Source: Cichorium intybus
Taxonomy: Eukaryota; Streptophyta; Magnoliopsida; Asterales; Asteraceae
NCBI GenBank assembly: GCA_023525715.1
Contig: CM042013.1
Coordinates: forward strand, 83,812,494-83,876,493
Length of the DNA stretch: 64,000 bases
Direction: 5' to 3'
This document shows positions 1 to 12,190 of this stretch, one piece after another; position 1 is the stretch's first letter; each line of letters begins with the position of its first letter. The notes beneath the pieces were generated by a model that saw nothing but the letters and a program-made list of their open reading frames with translations, was not told the origin of the DNA and made no database searches. The position numbers were made by a program, and so were the translations under genes.

Positions 1-671
1 TAACTGGTGTATATATTATATACAAAAGTATGCAAAAAATATAGATTTAAATACAAAATACATACATTATATATAAGGAAACATGCACCATTAAAAACCT
101 AAAGCGGCTATATGCTAAATGGTTAGGGTATGATGTTATGTGTGGAAGGTTGTGACTTGTGAATTCGAATCTCATAAACCTTCATTTACCCAAAAGGACC
201 ATGCACACATTTTTTTCAAACCACATCGAACATATGAAAGATTTCATAGTTGTCATACCTAACAAACCATAAGAACCAATTACATAGTTTGTCTAATATC
301 TATCACATACATTCCATTTGTTTGATGTCTCATTGCTCATTGTGAAGGAACCATACATTCATATATAAATGACATTTCATACAATACTACTTATGTAATC
401 AAACAAGAATGTAGTTGCAACAAGCATCAAGTAAGAAATGCCAAAATTCCATAGTTACTCACTAGATCCAAACATGAGAAGTTTGCCAAAAGTTTTACAT
501 GTGGTCGGTCATACGACACAATCGCCAAAAATACAACTAACACTATAGTTTGATGGCCAACGATTATTGAAAAAAGAATGAAATACTCAAAACCCCCTCA
601 AATCCAAAGCAATATCCCAGACCACTCGCTAGTTCAGTAAACGTTAGAAAAATAATAATCTAAAAGTAAAC
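1..671. other. 3' flank of the FRIENDLY gene, non-coding
   Basis: This AT-rich stretch lies downstream of the minus-strand gene's stop codon. I see no credible reading frame in it. The only structured part is a possible tRNA-derived segment at 104-180, listed separately. I could not pick out a convincing AATAAA polyadenylation signal on the minus strand. Confidence 0.6.
104..180 (+). mobile_element. Possible tRNA-derived SINE head
   Basis: The segment resembles a degenerate tRNA. A box-A-like stretch (TAAATGGTTAGG, about 115-126) is followed about 40 bp later by a box-B-like stretch (GAATTCGAATCTC, 161-173), compared with the GGTTCRANYCC consensus. No poly-A tail or target-site duplication was located, so this may be a decayed SINE or a chance similarity. 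Confidence 0.3.
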
Positions 672-3600
672 TTACTTGCCGCTCTGTTTCTGTTTCTTGG
701 AGTCCAAGGCAGCTAACCCTGGACCCAACCCAACTGGAGTTTGACCTTGTGGGTCCACTTTGGTCGCGTCTTGTGGATGTGGGTCCACCACCGCTCCATT
801 GGTATCTTCAGTGGCGGTGTTTTCAGGTGTCATGCCGGAGTTGATTATGTTGAGGAGTTGGGTGAGTGGTGGAAGAGCCTGGACAGGGACACCGTGTGGC
901 CGGATTAATAACCCTCTGGCGGCGGCTTTCTTCCGTGCCTCCGCCACCGCACGCGCTGATCTCTCGTCAACGCCCCTACCTCGAGGGAAGTTTTCGCCGG
1001 AAACTTCCCTGTTGCCGCCACTGCCGGAAGCTCCTCCGGCGGAGGCCGCTTGGAATGCTTGTATCAAATCAGGGTGGGCCTGTAAAAAACCCAACATTAG
1101 TTCCGAAAGGAATCATAGGTAATGATGGGATGCATGACATACCTTTAACAGATCAATTGCTGCTTGAGCAGAAACGGCATTTGCAGCTTGTCCCTTTTGC
1201 TTTTGTGCAGTCATCTACCATAACAAAATAAATCATATAAACATAAATAAAATAAAATAAAATAAAAAAAAAGAAAAAACGCAACCATACCTGAGCTTCC
1301 CTGACTTTAAAAGTTTTCATCCAATTCTGTGAGTCACGGGTCCTCGAGTCATCCTCTCCGAGTTGCTTCACAAGTATGTCATATGTCTTCTTTTCATGCT
1401 GTGAAGCAAAAGGAGTTAAATTAAAATCCGAGTTTTATAAAAATTTGTCTTGATTTAAGATTTTTTTACCTGATGAGAGAGTTTGTAGGCTCCAACGCAG
1501 TTAAATGCGATTGCAAGTGCATGATAGCAAACAGCGGTTTGGATATGTTCTTCTCCCAAAAGCCTCTCGTTTTTTTTCAAAGCTTCTTGCAAATACCGAA
1601 GAGCCGTATTCATTTTTCCAATGTCTTGATACATCATTGCAACATTGATGTAAGTTGCAGCGACATCCGGGTGATCCGGCCCCGACGATAAGCTTAATAA
1701 AAGTAACGCACGCGACATGTGGCGTAACGCCAGTTCTGATTGGTTCAGTCCGTGATAGAACAACGCCATGTTTCCATAGCTGCAAAAAAAAAAAAAATAC
1801 AATCACATTCTTTATAATCATAATGTGATGATATTCATATTTATAAAATAAATAAATAAATGCAAAAATCAGCACCTGTGAGCTGTATCAGGATGGTCGA
1901 GACCAAGGCACCGCTCGTTTATAATAAGTTCCTTATGCTGTTGCATGATTGCTGCAGCCATGTCTCCCGCATGATAAAGAACCATTGCAAGGTAACTATA
2001 CACATTTAACAACACCAAAATTATCTTAAGTAAATAATTGGTTACAATATAATTTCCTAATTTTAAATTTCAAGAAAGAATCATACCGGCAGCAGTTGGC
2101 AACCTCACGATGCATTGGACCAGTGACCTGCATTTCATAATTACTCCATCCTATTAAAAACCAGGAAAAAAAATAAAATGGTCCTAAAGTTTTGAAAAAT
2201 TACATCATTGCCATTAAGAAAATAAAATGAGTTAATTACATGTTTGGTCCTTATACTTCTAAAATTCAATAATTACAATTTCAGTCCTTGAAGTTTATAG
2301 TTTACATTAATTACAGTTTTAGTCCTTACAGTTTTTAATTTAAGATAATTACAATCTTGATCCCTATAGTTTTTTATTTGCATAATTACAATTTTGGTAC
2401 CTATATTTTTTAATTTGCTAAAAAGAATTACAATATCGCCACTTAAGACCTAGAATGAGTTAATTACAATTTTGGTCCTTATACTTTCTATATTCAATAA
2501 TAATAATTTATAATAACTATAGTTTTGTTCCTTCTAACTTAATTTAATATAATTACAGTTTTGATACCTATAGCTTTTAATTTGTATAACTATAGTTTTG
2601 GTATCTATAATTACAACTTTGATCCTCATAAGGCCATAAAATTTATAAGATTTACAACATTGCCATTTAAGACCTAAAATGAGTTAATTGCAATTTTGGT
2701 CATTAGACTTTTTATATTCAACAAATTCCTATTCCAGTCCATGTAGTTTATGTTTAATATAGTTTTGATCCCTATAGTTTTTAATTTACGCTAAATAGAA
2801 TTTTGGTCCCTATAGTTTTTAATTTGCATAATTATAGTTTTGATAGCTATAATGTTTAATCTGTATTAATTACAGTTTTGACCCTTATAATTGCTAATTA
2901 CAGTTTTAGTCGCTATACTTTAATTTTAGTGATTACAATTTCAGCCCTTGTAGTTTATAATTTATACTAATTATAGTTTATAACCCTACCCACCTGTTGA
3001 AGTATCGTAAATGCTTCTGTAAATAAAGTGTAGGCTTCGTTAAGCATTCCCTGCAAGTAGGTGACAGCAGATTAAAAAATTAATCAAAAACATGAATAAA
3101 AAATTTAGATTTTAATAAATGATACAAACCTCAGCCAATTGGACCTTTCCGGTTTCCACAAGCTCCTTTGCTTCTGAACATACGGGTATTGAATGCTTAA
3201 CCACAGGTTGAAGATTCAATATATCTGATGTTTGGAAAGGCGTTCCTGCATTAAGATCGTACTTTTTCGCAGCTATGGTTACCCCCACCTGTCAATGGCA
3301 AGTTAGTAAATACAATACAATACGTTACATTACCATACTATAGTAATTAGTACCTTGAGGCAAAGGTTGCGGATAACTGAAATTTTCTTCACACGTGACC
3401 TCGCATCTTCTGGCAATTCAAACTGCAAAAAAGAGAACATGTCTTTAAAATAAAATCAATAAATTCTAAATACATAATGAAGTAAGTTTATGTTATGGTT
3501 ACCTGGTATTTAACTTTTGCAAATTCAAGTATATCAGCCCACAGACTTTCAGAACTTAGACTCATGCAGGATGCTTGTTTTCTACTACTAGCAGCAGTTC

Positions 3601-6600
3601 CAGCTTTTGACCTAGAGTGCCCTTTTCCTGATTTTCCCGAAACTTCCTGTTACAGATTTCATCACTAATTTAGACCTTAAAACTCTTTTTATTGTATACA
3701 AGTAGAAGTAGAAGTGGTGTTTGTGTTTTGAACCTTCTTTTGATTTTTGGACTGTGTATTATTAGCGACGCCTTTTCCAGAAACAGCCTGGCAGTCGCCA
3801 AATAGACAATTGTAAAAATGAGCAACTGCGTGTCCGATATCATGATCTGCTGTATCTCTCAACACGTCCTGTAAACAAGAAACATTTTTTACGTTATCCA
3901 AAGATAAACTAGTGGATTTGGTTTTTTACGGTTTTACCCTTTACCTTGAGGATGTGTTTTGCGCATCTAACAACGATCTCATTGGAACAAAGATCCCATA
4001 AATGAGGCAAGTGCTTCGTACCATCAGCTACCTGTGAATTGAATATAAAAATGTTACGCAACAACGTACGAAAAAACAGGGACCAAAATTGAAAAAAATA
4101 ATTTGATCTTACTTTGCCGATATAGCGAACATTAATTCCGTGTGCGTGTAGTGCTTCGGTGAGTGTTTGGCCGTCCATTGGTGACACTTCAAGTGTGCAA
4201 AGATCTTGTATAAATTTTGGAAGCACAATGTCCTTCAGATATGAACTCACCTTCCGTACACTTTCTTCATCAGCAGCAATTTCCTGTCGAGGGCATTTGC
4301 GTCTTTTACTTCAGAACAAGCTCTAGGGCTATTTTCCAACCGAGATTAGTCTAAAGTACAAAAAAAAAAAAAAAGACAGAATTACCTCAGGACTCCCAGC
4401 CAATTTGAACTCTGTAAATACATTAGGGTTAAACCGTATGTCCTCGGATTTATTTGCCACGTCAGCAGTCTTGGAACCAGATTCTTCAATCCCCGTTTTA
4501 TCCTCTTCTGACTCAAGCTGCACAACAAATAGTAGGTTAGACAAAACTCAAGTAATTTTGCTAATGTTAGAATCAACTTATACCATCATTAAGTAGCCTC
4601 TTAAATCAATTAAAAACGTTTAAAGTTAAAAACTCAAGTAATTTTACCGGCTTAGTATCAGAGGTTTCAGCTACTTTGACAGGTGTCTCAGTTTGCTGTT
4701 GTTCTTGTTCAGCAGGTTTTTCCTCCTTAGATTTTGAAGTCTTTGCTGCTTCGGCCTTTTCACAAACATTAGATATTAATTAAATACGTGACAAAAAAGA
4801 TTTAAAACTAATTTCTACAGAAATACTACCTGGCAAAAAGCAGTGATTAATTCAGGCCTCAATATACAAAACTTGGAATTTGTTCCTGTATAATTTGCAT
4901 CACGAGGAGTGACTCTCATTAAGTCCAGAAGATAGTGCCTGGACATCAAAATTTTTAAGTCAAATATCGATTCAATTAGCATAATTATCTCAGAACAAAG
5001 AAAGAAGCACACCTGTCATCACTTCCAACAATGCCCTTGCATTCAACTGGTGCAGCTATCTGGAAAATATTTCCTGATCCATCAACAACACTGTGTTCCT
5101 TCACCCGAAGTCGTTTTGAAGCTTCTAGAACCTGATGTGTAAGACATCGTTTAGCACAAACTACAGAAAAGAAGCTCATAGAAACAAAAAGACAACGAAG
5201 GGCAGAGTTGGAAATATATAAATGTTTCTAACCTTGGCATGGAAATCTTGATTCCAGCAAATCTTCTTGCCATTGTCAACAGACCCATACAGAAGTGAAT
5301 CTGATTTATCACCTTGTAAAATTCCTGGTAGAACACTCTGTGCAAAAAAACAAGGAACACAAAGGGGCTAAATGAAGAAATAGCAGCATCCTTCCATTTA
5401 TTTGTATTATAGCATCCTACTTTCGTTTCTATATACTACAGTATTGTACTTTGAAACCCATTATAGCATTGTACTTTCAATCTTTTTCTTTTAGGCCATC
5501 ATACTTTGACAATTCTACACAAAATTGCCTTGTATTTGGATGACAATGCTATAATCCGGTATATATTTCAAAGTGCAATGATGTAATAAGAAGAAATCTT
5601 TGTTGTATTTATCCCTTTTGAAAGTTAGTAGCAACATGTTGAATATATGCACCTGTGCTACTACTCTATGACCTCTGTAGTCAACAATGGCCATGGCAAG
5701 ATTATACAGTCCAGGAACATCGGCTTCTTGGTAAGCTTTGGTGCCTTTTAGATCATTGTTTGAAGATGCATACGTGGCTTGTTCACTCTCCGCCAGCTGT
5801 GCTTCCGATGCCACATCAGCAGCTGATTCCACCTCCCCGTTACTGGATTTCTCCCCATTAACCCTTGGTTTGACCAAGTTTGACTCTGATAATTGCTTTC
5901 TGGATAACTGCTCAAGATCCGCATCAACAGCAAAACTGAAGAATATGTTGTTGTGAACATACCTAAACCCAAAGTACCAAAAGACAAAATTGTTAAAAAC
6001 TATTTGGTTGGATGAAACCAAATTACATATATACCCTTACATGTGAAAGCATTCTGGATCGGTTGGATTAATTGGCGGGATGCATCTGCTAATAACTCCA
6101 ATAGCACCACTTATTGCAGCATCAACAAAGTCGGAAGATACCTTATACAAAGCTCTATCTCTTAATATCCTACATACAACCAAAATAAAATCAAATTACA
6201 TATATACCCTTGAAACAAAAAAAAAAAAAAAGAGTAGAAGTAGTTTACCTTTCTTGAGGGCTTGCATGAGGAAACTCTCTACAGGACTGTAACTCTTCAT
6301 TCCAATCTCTTTGCATGCCAATTAACTCACTACCAAAAGAGAGAGTAAGTGAATTTTCTGCTCTAGCTGCATCACGTCTATGATCTACATCATTAAACCA
6401 AAACACAATTAATTAATATTACAAGAATTTAATTAATCAAGAAAAACAATATATATTTATTTTACCAGGAACAGGGTGTAATCCCAGCCACGAATTTGGA
6501 GGCAACAATGATTGGATGTTTTCAAATGGATGAGCAGACGCCTTACGTTCCAACATCTCACGAAAAGCTTCAATTTTGATTAAAAAAAATAATGAAAAAT

Positions 6601-8093
6601 ATCAGATACTTAAGTTGCTTTCACGAAAAGCTTCAATTATGATACATGGAACATTCTTATTCACCTTTCTTGAATTTGGAGCTAATTTTCTGTAAGAGTC
6701 CGATAAGGGTGGTTGCTTCTGAAGCAGCTTTAGTTGGTTTTGGGTCAAGGGTATTTCCGGAACTTGAGTTAACATAAAACGTGGTTGTGGTTCCAGTTAT
6801 ACAATACTTGCTGCCTTCTAGTGTGACCACATCAAGATAAATTAGGTCACCAACAAGCCTGAAAATTTATAACAAAAATCATTACAAAATAAAAACATTA
6901 AAGTACGTTGCTATTTCTTGATAAAAAGTAAAAACACATGGGAAACAAACAAACCTTCTGTAGCTTGGAGGAGGGTTAAAAGAGGAAAACACAATACTTT
7001 CAACACATTTGATTTCTTTGGAAGGAGATGACAACAAATTTGAAAGTGAACCAGAGACGTCTTCCATGAAACCCAAATTCTCAAGCTCTAAAACCTCTGT
7101 TTTTGCAGGTTCTGTTTTCATTTTAGTCATTTGAAATGATCAGTCAAGGATTCGATTCAATATGAATTTGATTAAAAAACAACAAACCTCCTGAATTTGC
7201 AGTTGCGTTCTGGTTCATTTCATGTTGTAATGCAAGTGATGTTGATAATGAAGAGTGAAGTGTTGAAAGAGAAAGTAATTCTCTTGTTCTATGGACATGA
7301 GCCCTGATAGATCTATCATCATAAAGAGCTGCAAAATGCAAAATTTATTTGGAAACCATAAATAATCATCAATTCCTTTCCTGATTCTATCATAGGAAAG
7401 ACTAGTATACCTGCAATCATCTCTAAGGAAGAGTCTCCAGTAGTGATGTCAGCAACTTCAGAAATTTCATGATAATCTTCCAAATGATGAGAAGATCCTT
7501 CCTTAGTGTTGAGTAACAAGTCATAGCAAGTAAAGAAACATGTCTCGGGAGCATCAAGAAGGAACTGTCTCACATCCATTACAGAATCACTTGGACTCAA
7601 CTGCAAATTTCATCAACATTAATCATCTAAGAAGCTATAAATTATAAAAGACAAAATCACAGTAAAAGAAAGCATACTTGTAACTCGAGCTTTTCACCAA
7701 ATTGTGTTTTCACTGGAACAGGGAAAAGATTAATGTCACCTGCACCAAAGAAAGCCAAATCCACACTTGTGTAAGGAGAAATATTGTTGCATGAATGCAC
7801 ATTAAACCCTTAAACTTAAATAAAAAACTCGCATAGCTTCAAACCATTACTAGCATAAGAAAATTTTGACCTTGCTTAGTCTGATTCTCCGAACTTGCAT
7901 TTTCAGACTCCTTGACTTCTGGCTTGGTGTCTTGTATCTCAGCCGAAGTTGGTATCCCATTAGCGTCCGCCTTTGTTTCTTCAACAGGATTCACGTTATC
8001 TTTAGAATGACCATTTGAGACTGCCTGTTCAGTAGCATTCGGGGGGTTTTGTGCCCCTTTTCTGTTCCGTCCTCTGCTTGATTTCCCAGCCAT
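672..8093 (-). CDS. FMT: Clustered mitochondria protein FRIENDLY (CLU family), 28 coding exons
   Basis: Exons, 5' to 3' on the minus strand: 7871-8093, 7678-7739, 7411-7600, 7188-7328, 6955-7111, 6665-6858, 6466-6567, 6249-6384, 6041-6169, 5653-5962, 5233-5337, 5013-5131, 4830-4938, 4648-4755, 4386-4517, 4113-4283, 3945-4031, 3734-3868, 3503-3646, 3354-3422, 3130-3288, 2994-3050, 2087-2127, 1876-1995, 1470-1779, 1291-1398, 1143-1214, 672-1079. Every junction is GT-AG and the phases agree, giving 4098 nt or 1365 residues, close to the roughly 1400 of the Arabidopsis protein. A low-complexity N-terminus (MAGKSSRGRNRKG) leads into a ubiquitin-like CLU_N domain (about 80-160, with VMDVRQFLLDAPET). 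The CLU domain follows (about 320-600, with YVHNNIFFSF and CKGIVGSD). A central region carries LCTLEVSPMDGQTLTEALHA, and TPR repeats occupy about 995-1190 (GPDHPDVAATYINVAMMYQD). The tail is charged. Known role of the family: cytosolic, mRNA-binding, needed for normal mitochondrial spacing and mitophagy. The 7188-7328 to 6955-7111 junction is the least certain. No frameshift or premature stop was seen. Confidence 0.95.
2215..2975. repeat. Degenerate repeat array inside FMT intron 22
   Basis: The long intron between exons 2994-3050 and 2087-2127 is largely built of diverged copies of a 25-40 bp unit, on the plus strand roughly AATTACAATTTTGGTCC followed by TATAGTTTTTAATTT. More than fifteen copies can be recognised by eye, with irregular length. 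The neighbouring introns are about 75-400 bp, so this array explains why intron 22 is about 870 bp. Confidence 0.75.
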
Positions 8094-8640
8094 ATCTACT
8101 TCCCAATCACCTAAACCCCGACATAAATCAATATCAGTGTATCAAAATCAAGATTATAATCGACATAAGCACGTATTTTAAAGAAATCGAAATGAATATT
8201 AATTTAAACAAGAGCCACCAATCTACGAATCCATAACTCGTATAAACAATGAAGTGAACTACGAAACTTGCTAAACGAACAGTGAAAAAACACAGAAATC
8301 TAATGAAAATAATCCCCAAAATTAACATTTGCAATACGCATATACATATATAACTATAGACATAAATTTGATTCAGCTATTAACACCCGCTAAGTTTTAA
8401 GCAAAACCCTCGTGAATACATGGTAATACGTACGTTAAAATCAAAGTGAGAGATAATGAAAACAAAAACCAACCTGTATTTGAATATCACCGATTGAAAT
8501 CGGATGATAAAATACAGGAAATTAAGAGAAAGTCGTGTATGAATAGCAGTGAATTGAGAAGAGAATGAGGGATGGAGGCTGTGGCGGCCGAGGGCGAGCG
8601 TGTGGTTACTCTGTGAGAGAGAAAGGGAGAAGAGGGGTTA
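8094..8640 (-). other. FMT: FMT 5' untranslated region with probable UTR intron
   Basis: Upstream of the ATG (8091-8093 on the complement) the minus strand shows an AG acceptor at about 8111-8112 and a good donor (CAG before GTTGG) at 8472-8473. This suggests a roughly 360-bp leader intron. The presumed first non-coding exon lies at about 8474-8620 and is CT-rich, as is common for plant leaders. The transcription start and TATA box were not identified, so the outer limit is approximate. An alternative acceptor sits at 8096-8097. Confidence 0.55.
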
Positions 8641-9061
8641 GCGTCTGGAGCGTTGTAGTATGTATTTTCATTTCAATGGGTCAAATACTCTTTTTCGCAA
8701 TTGGCTCGATTTGTGTAAAACTTTTAGGTCATTTGCCACATGCCGATCATTTCAATGACATTTGTTTTGTTAAATATTATTCATAAGGTTTTTTTAATGA
8801 TGTCACTGAAAGAAATAATATCATTGACATTTTATTAAACTGATTGAATATTTATTTGTGTGTTGACATCAAGAACATAATTTTATAAAGCGCTTTTGAA
8901 ACTAATGAAATGGTAGGTTCTATATTATATATTAAACATATATTGATAAAAAAATGCCTGATGAATTATGTTTAAGCATTTCTTTTGAAAAAATATTCGG
9001 GGAAATGGTAGATATAGAACATTCGTAAAATATATTATTTGGAAAAGCCTCCCATTAAATT
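8641..9061. other. Intergenic spacer between FMT and the LINE
   Basis: This AT-rich sequence separates the FMT leader from the LINE insertion. It should contain the FMT promoter on the minus strand. I see no clear TATA element at a fixed distance and no reading frame of note. Confidence 0.5.
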
Positions 9062-9080
9062 AAAAATAAACAACATTTCC
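9062..9080. repeat. Left target-site duplication of the LINE
   Basis: The 19-nt sequence aaaaataaacaacatttcc occurs here and again, identically, at 16073-16091, right after the LINE poly-A tail. This is the hallmark of target-primed reverse transcription and fixes the element's ends. Confidence 0.92.
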
Positions 9081-9195
9081 AAACCAAAACCCAAAAAACC
9101 CGAATCCATCAACTCTCTCTCTAAGCAATCTTTAAGCAATTTTTAAGTTTTTAAGCAATTTTTAAGTTTTTCTATTTTTGTATTTTAATTTTATT

Positions 9196-12190
9196 ATGGC
9201 TGGTGTTTCACCAGGTATAGTTCCTGGACCAGATTTATCTCTGGAAAATGATGACATTCTAGCAAATCATAATCAATTTATTTATACACAAGGCTTTACA
9301 AATCCTGAAATTACATTCAATATTGTTGAAAAAATATTAAAAAACATAAAAAAAAACAGCCATGCATTTTCAATATAATTGACAGAAGTATTCAAAAAAA
9401 AGCTACTAAAAGAAAAAAAAACATAAATTTAATGTAAAAGAAAGAGATATTATTTCTAAAAAATTTCTAGCAAAAGAAAAAACTCTTGGAATATATCTTC
9501 CTGCTTTAACTCATGAACATGGTAATGAATCTGATGCTTTAACTCATGAAGATGGTGGTGATACTTGCAAAGATGGCCTGACAACAGATTATGATTCTTC
9601 GGGATCTGATGAGGAAGATGATGCTCAAAATGATGAAGCCGAGGATGATGATGATGAGGAAGACAACAAGAACAAAGATAAACACATAATACCCAAAGAA
9701 CCGTACCAAATGAAACGAGTAGAAGATGATCAACATGAGCAAGATCCGTATTCAATATTCAACAACAAAAGTGAATGCATGAGAAACAATATACAATTAT
9801 CCAATGGTCTCGATGATCCTGCTACAGAATACGATCAGGAATGTGCTAATGAATCGTTAACAAAGATATGTGGGGAAGAAAAAGATAAGCTCATGAACAT
9901 GCACATGCACGGTGATGAACACCCTTCTCCTTCGGTTGCTGGAAACTACCCTATAGAATCGGAAATCCATGCTGATCGTGATACTCACGCAAGTATGGTG
10001 ATGAACACCATCGGGCAAGGAGGCGAGTATGCAATAGATGAGGAACGTGAACATCACGCAGCAACGGTCATGAATGGGAACAAACACACAACGGTTGTCA
10101 AAGCTACAAACCTTGAAGGTATGGACGTAAACACTCCCTTTATTTTTAATTCTTGCATTTTGAATTTGGATAGTGGAGTAAATGATGATAAAAAGAGTCA
10201 AACTTCTAAAGTTAGAGGAATGGTGGGAGACAATAATAAGTACACTAGATTAATGGTAGACAAGGGGTCACTTGTTTCCCCACATGTTTTGCACAAAGAT
10301 GCCTTGCTTTTGCCGATAAGTGAAGGAAATTGCACGATTCATCTCCCTTGTCCATCCAACTTGGGCCTCCATAACCAATCTTCCCTCTTGGGCCTCCCAA
10401 ATCATAACAATGATAAGCCCACTAACTATCATAAGCCCACTTCTTATTCTAGACAAAACTATGATAAGCCCACTAAGCCCACTTCTTATTCTAGACAAAA
10501 CAATGCTAAGCCCACTTCTTATTCTTATTCTATGACTAAATGGACTAATAATAATTGGCCTGATAACAACAAAAACAATTTTATTCGTAAACCGAATAAC
10601 TATTATTCTGTTAACCATAGATTTGCTAATGAAGCCGATGATGTTCATTTACATAATGCTAAGAAGGAAAGTAACATTAATCATAAGATGGAACCAACTG
10701 AAAGAAATTACAACGCTTGGTCTAGTAAACTTCCTCTGCTTGTTAACTCACAAGCGAACATTTTGAGTGGTCCTAAAAAACATTCTAGCGACAATTTTCG
10801 CTACATTCCTAATCTTAGTAATGATGTTGATGTCCCCGTAGATATCCCGCTCAATGTTGTTAATAAGATATGTGAGACTCATGCTCGGACCATTTGTGGA
10901 TATTTTGTTGGATGTAAAATGAATTATTCGGATGTCCGTTATCTAGCCTCTAAGATGTGGTTACAACATGGGCTTGAGGACGTTTTGTTAAATGGTAATG
11001 GTATCTATCTATTTAAATTTAACAACGACTAAGGGCTACAACATGTTATAACACACGGCCCATGGACTTTTAGGAGTGCTCCCATTGTCATGCAAAAATG
11101 GAGACCTGGTCTTAGCATCCATAGAAACAAACATGACAAACTCCCACTATGGATTAAAATACATGACATCCCTTATGAGACTTGGAGTGAGGAAGGATTA
11201 AGCCACATTGCTTCCAAAATTGGTAAGCCGCTTGCAATGGATTCTTATACGGCTAATATGTGCACTTATGCTGCGGGTAAAGCCGTTTATGCTCGTGTCC
11301 TACTCGAAGTCCCAACACGTCCCTCATGGGTGGACAAAATTATCATTCGTATCCCTGACCCTGAAACGCTTGAGTTCTCTACCCATACTCTTAGAGTTGA
11401 GTATGAATGGAAACCGCCTATGTGCTCTCATTGTAAGGTTTTTGGTCACGAAAGTCATGTTTGTATGCATGTTATTACTAAACAAAAAGTTACTTCTATT
11501 TCTAAACCTATGGATACTTCTACCATTATGAACGAAAAAAATGAACTACCAATTATAGATAAAAATGACGCTTTTACTTTGGTTTCAAAAAAGAAAAATA
11601 CTCCAAAAAATGTGTTTAATAATGACAAGAAAATTAAAGATGCTCCTAAAAGCAGTGAGAGTAGAAAATTCCAATACAAAATGCAAGATAATAATTTATC
11701 CAAAAATAATAACAATTTAATAACTTTTAGAAATAAGAAAACTTTTGAGAACCGCACGTCTCATAATACTATTAGACCAACAAGATCACATCATTATTCT
11801 AATCCTGCTATCAAGGGAAAGGCTGCTATAGTTGGTTTCCCTAGCCCTATCCTAAGAACTTCTTCCTCCAAGCCCTTAAAACAGGCTGAATCTTCCACAC
11901 CTATTTTCAACGCGTTCTCCGTTCTAGAAGCTTCTTCCTCTGACATCACGGATATCCATTCTACATCTTTCCCCTTGCATCCTACTGATGCTCATTCCCA
12001 TTTCATTCCTGATCATTTTGATCCTGATACCGATGACCTAATCAAAGAGGATAATTGTCTTGAGGTCGACTCTGATGATGGTGAAACGGCCCAGTTCATT
12101 GTTAATGAAACTGGAATCCATACTGATCACCCTATGATAACTCAGGCGTCCGAGCAGATGGACTCCACCCACACCCTAGTTTCCATATGA
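9196..12190 (+). pseudogene. LINE ORF1: DUF4283 / CCHC zinc-knuckle protein, broken
   Basis: The start is the ATG at 9196 (MAGVSPGIVPGPDLSL). The reading frame changes near A-runs at about 9345-9355 and 9413-9421. It is then open from there to 12190 except for a TAA at 11030-11032, which lies inside the conserved DUF4283-like region (upstream VDIPLNVVNKICETHART, downstream WIKIHDIPYETWSEEG). An acidic Asp/Glu-rich stretch lies at about 9600-9670. A CCHC knuckle (CSHCKVFGHESHVC) lies at about 11423-11464. Its role in the family is to bind the element's RNA and chaperone reverse transcription. The last codons overlap the ORF2 start as ATGA (12187-12190). Confidence 0.88.
10405..10535 (+). repeat. 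Short tandem repeats within LINE ORF1
   Basis: The coding sequence repeats a block that translates as variants of KPTSYSRQN: DKPTNYHKPTSYSRQN, then DKPTKPTSYSRQN, then AKPTSYSYS. The nucleotide unit contains AAGCCCACTTCTTATTCTAG. It looks like replication-slippage expansion in a disordered linker between the acidic region and the DUF4283-like domain. Confidence 0.8.

Noticed and set aside
760..1231. Plus-strand frames of about 120 codons
   Set aside because: They are the opposite strand of the last FMT coding exons, which have clear homology on the minus strand.
5395..5640. Possible extra coding exon of FMT inside the intron between 5337 and 5653
   Set aside because: Phases of the flanking exons agree without it, and the text has no match to the FRIENDLY protein.
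9456..9755. 99-codon minus-strand His-rich frame
   Set aside because: It is antisense to the Asp/Glu-rich part of LINE ORF1. The His runs are complements of GATGAT codons.
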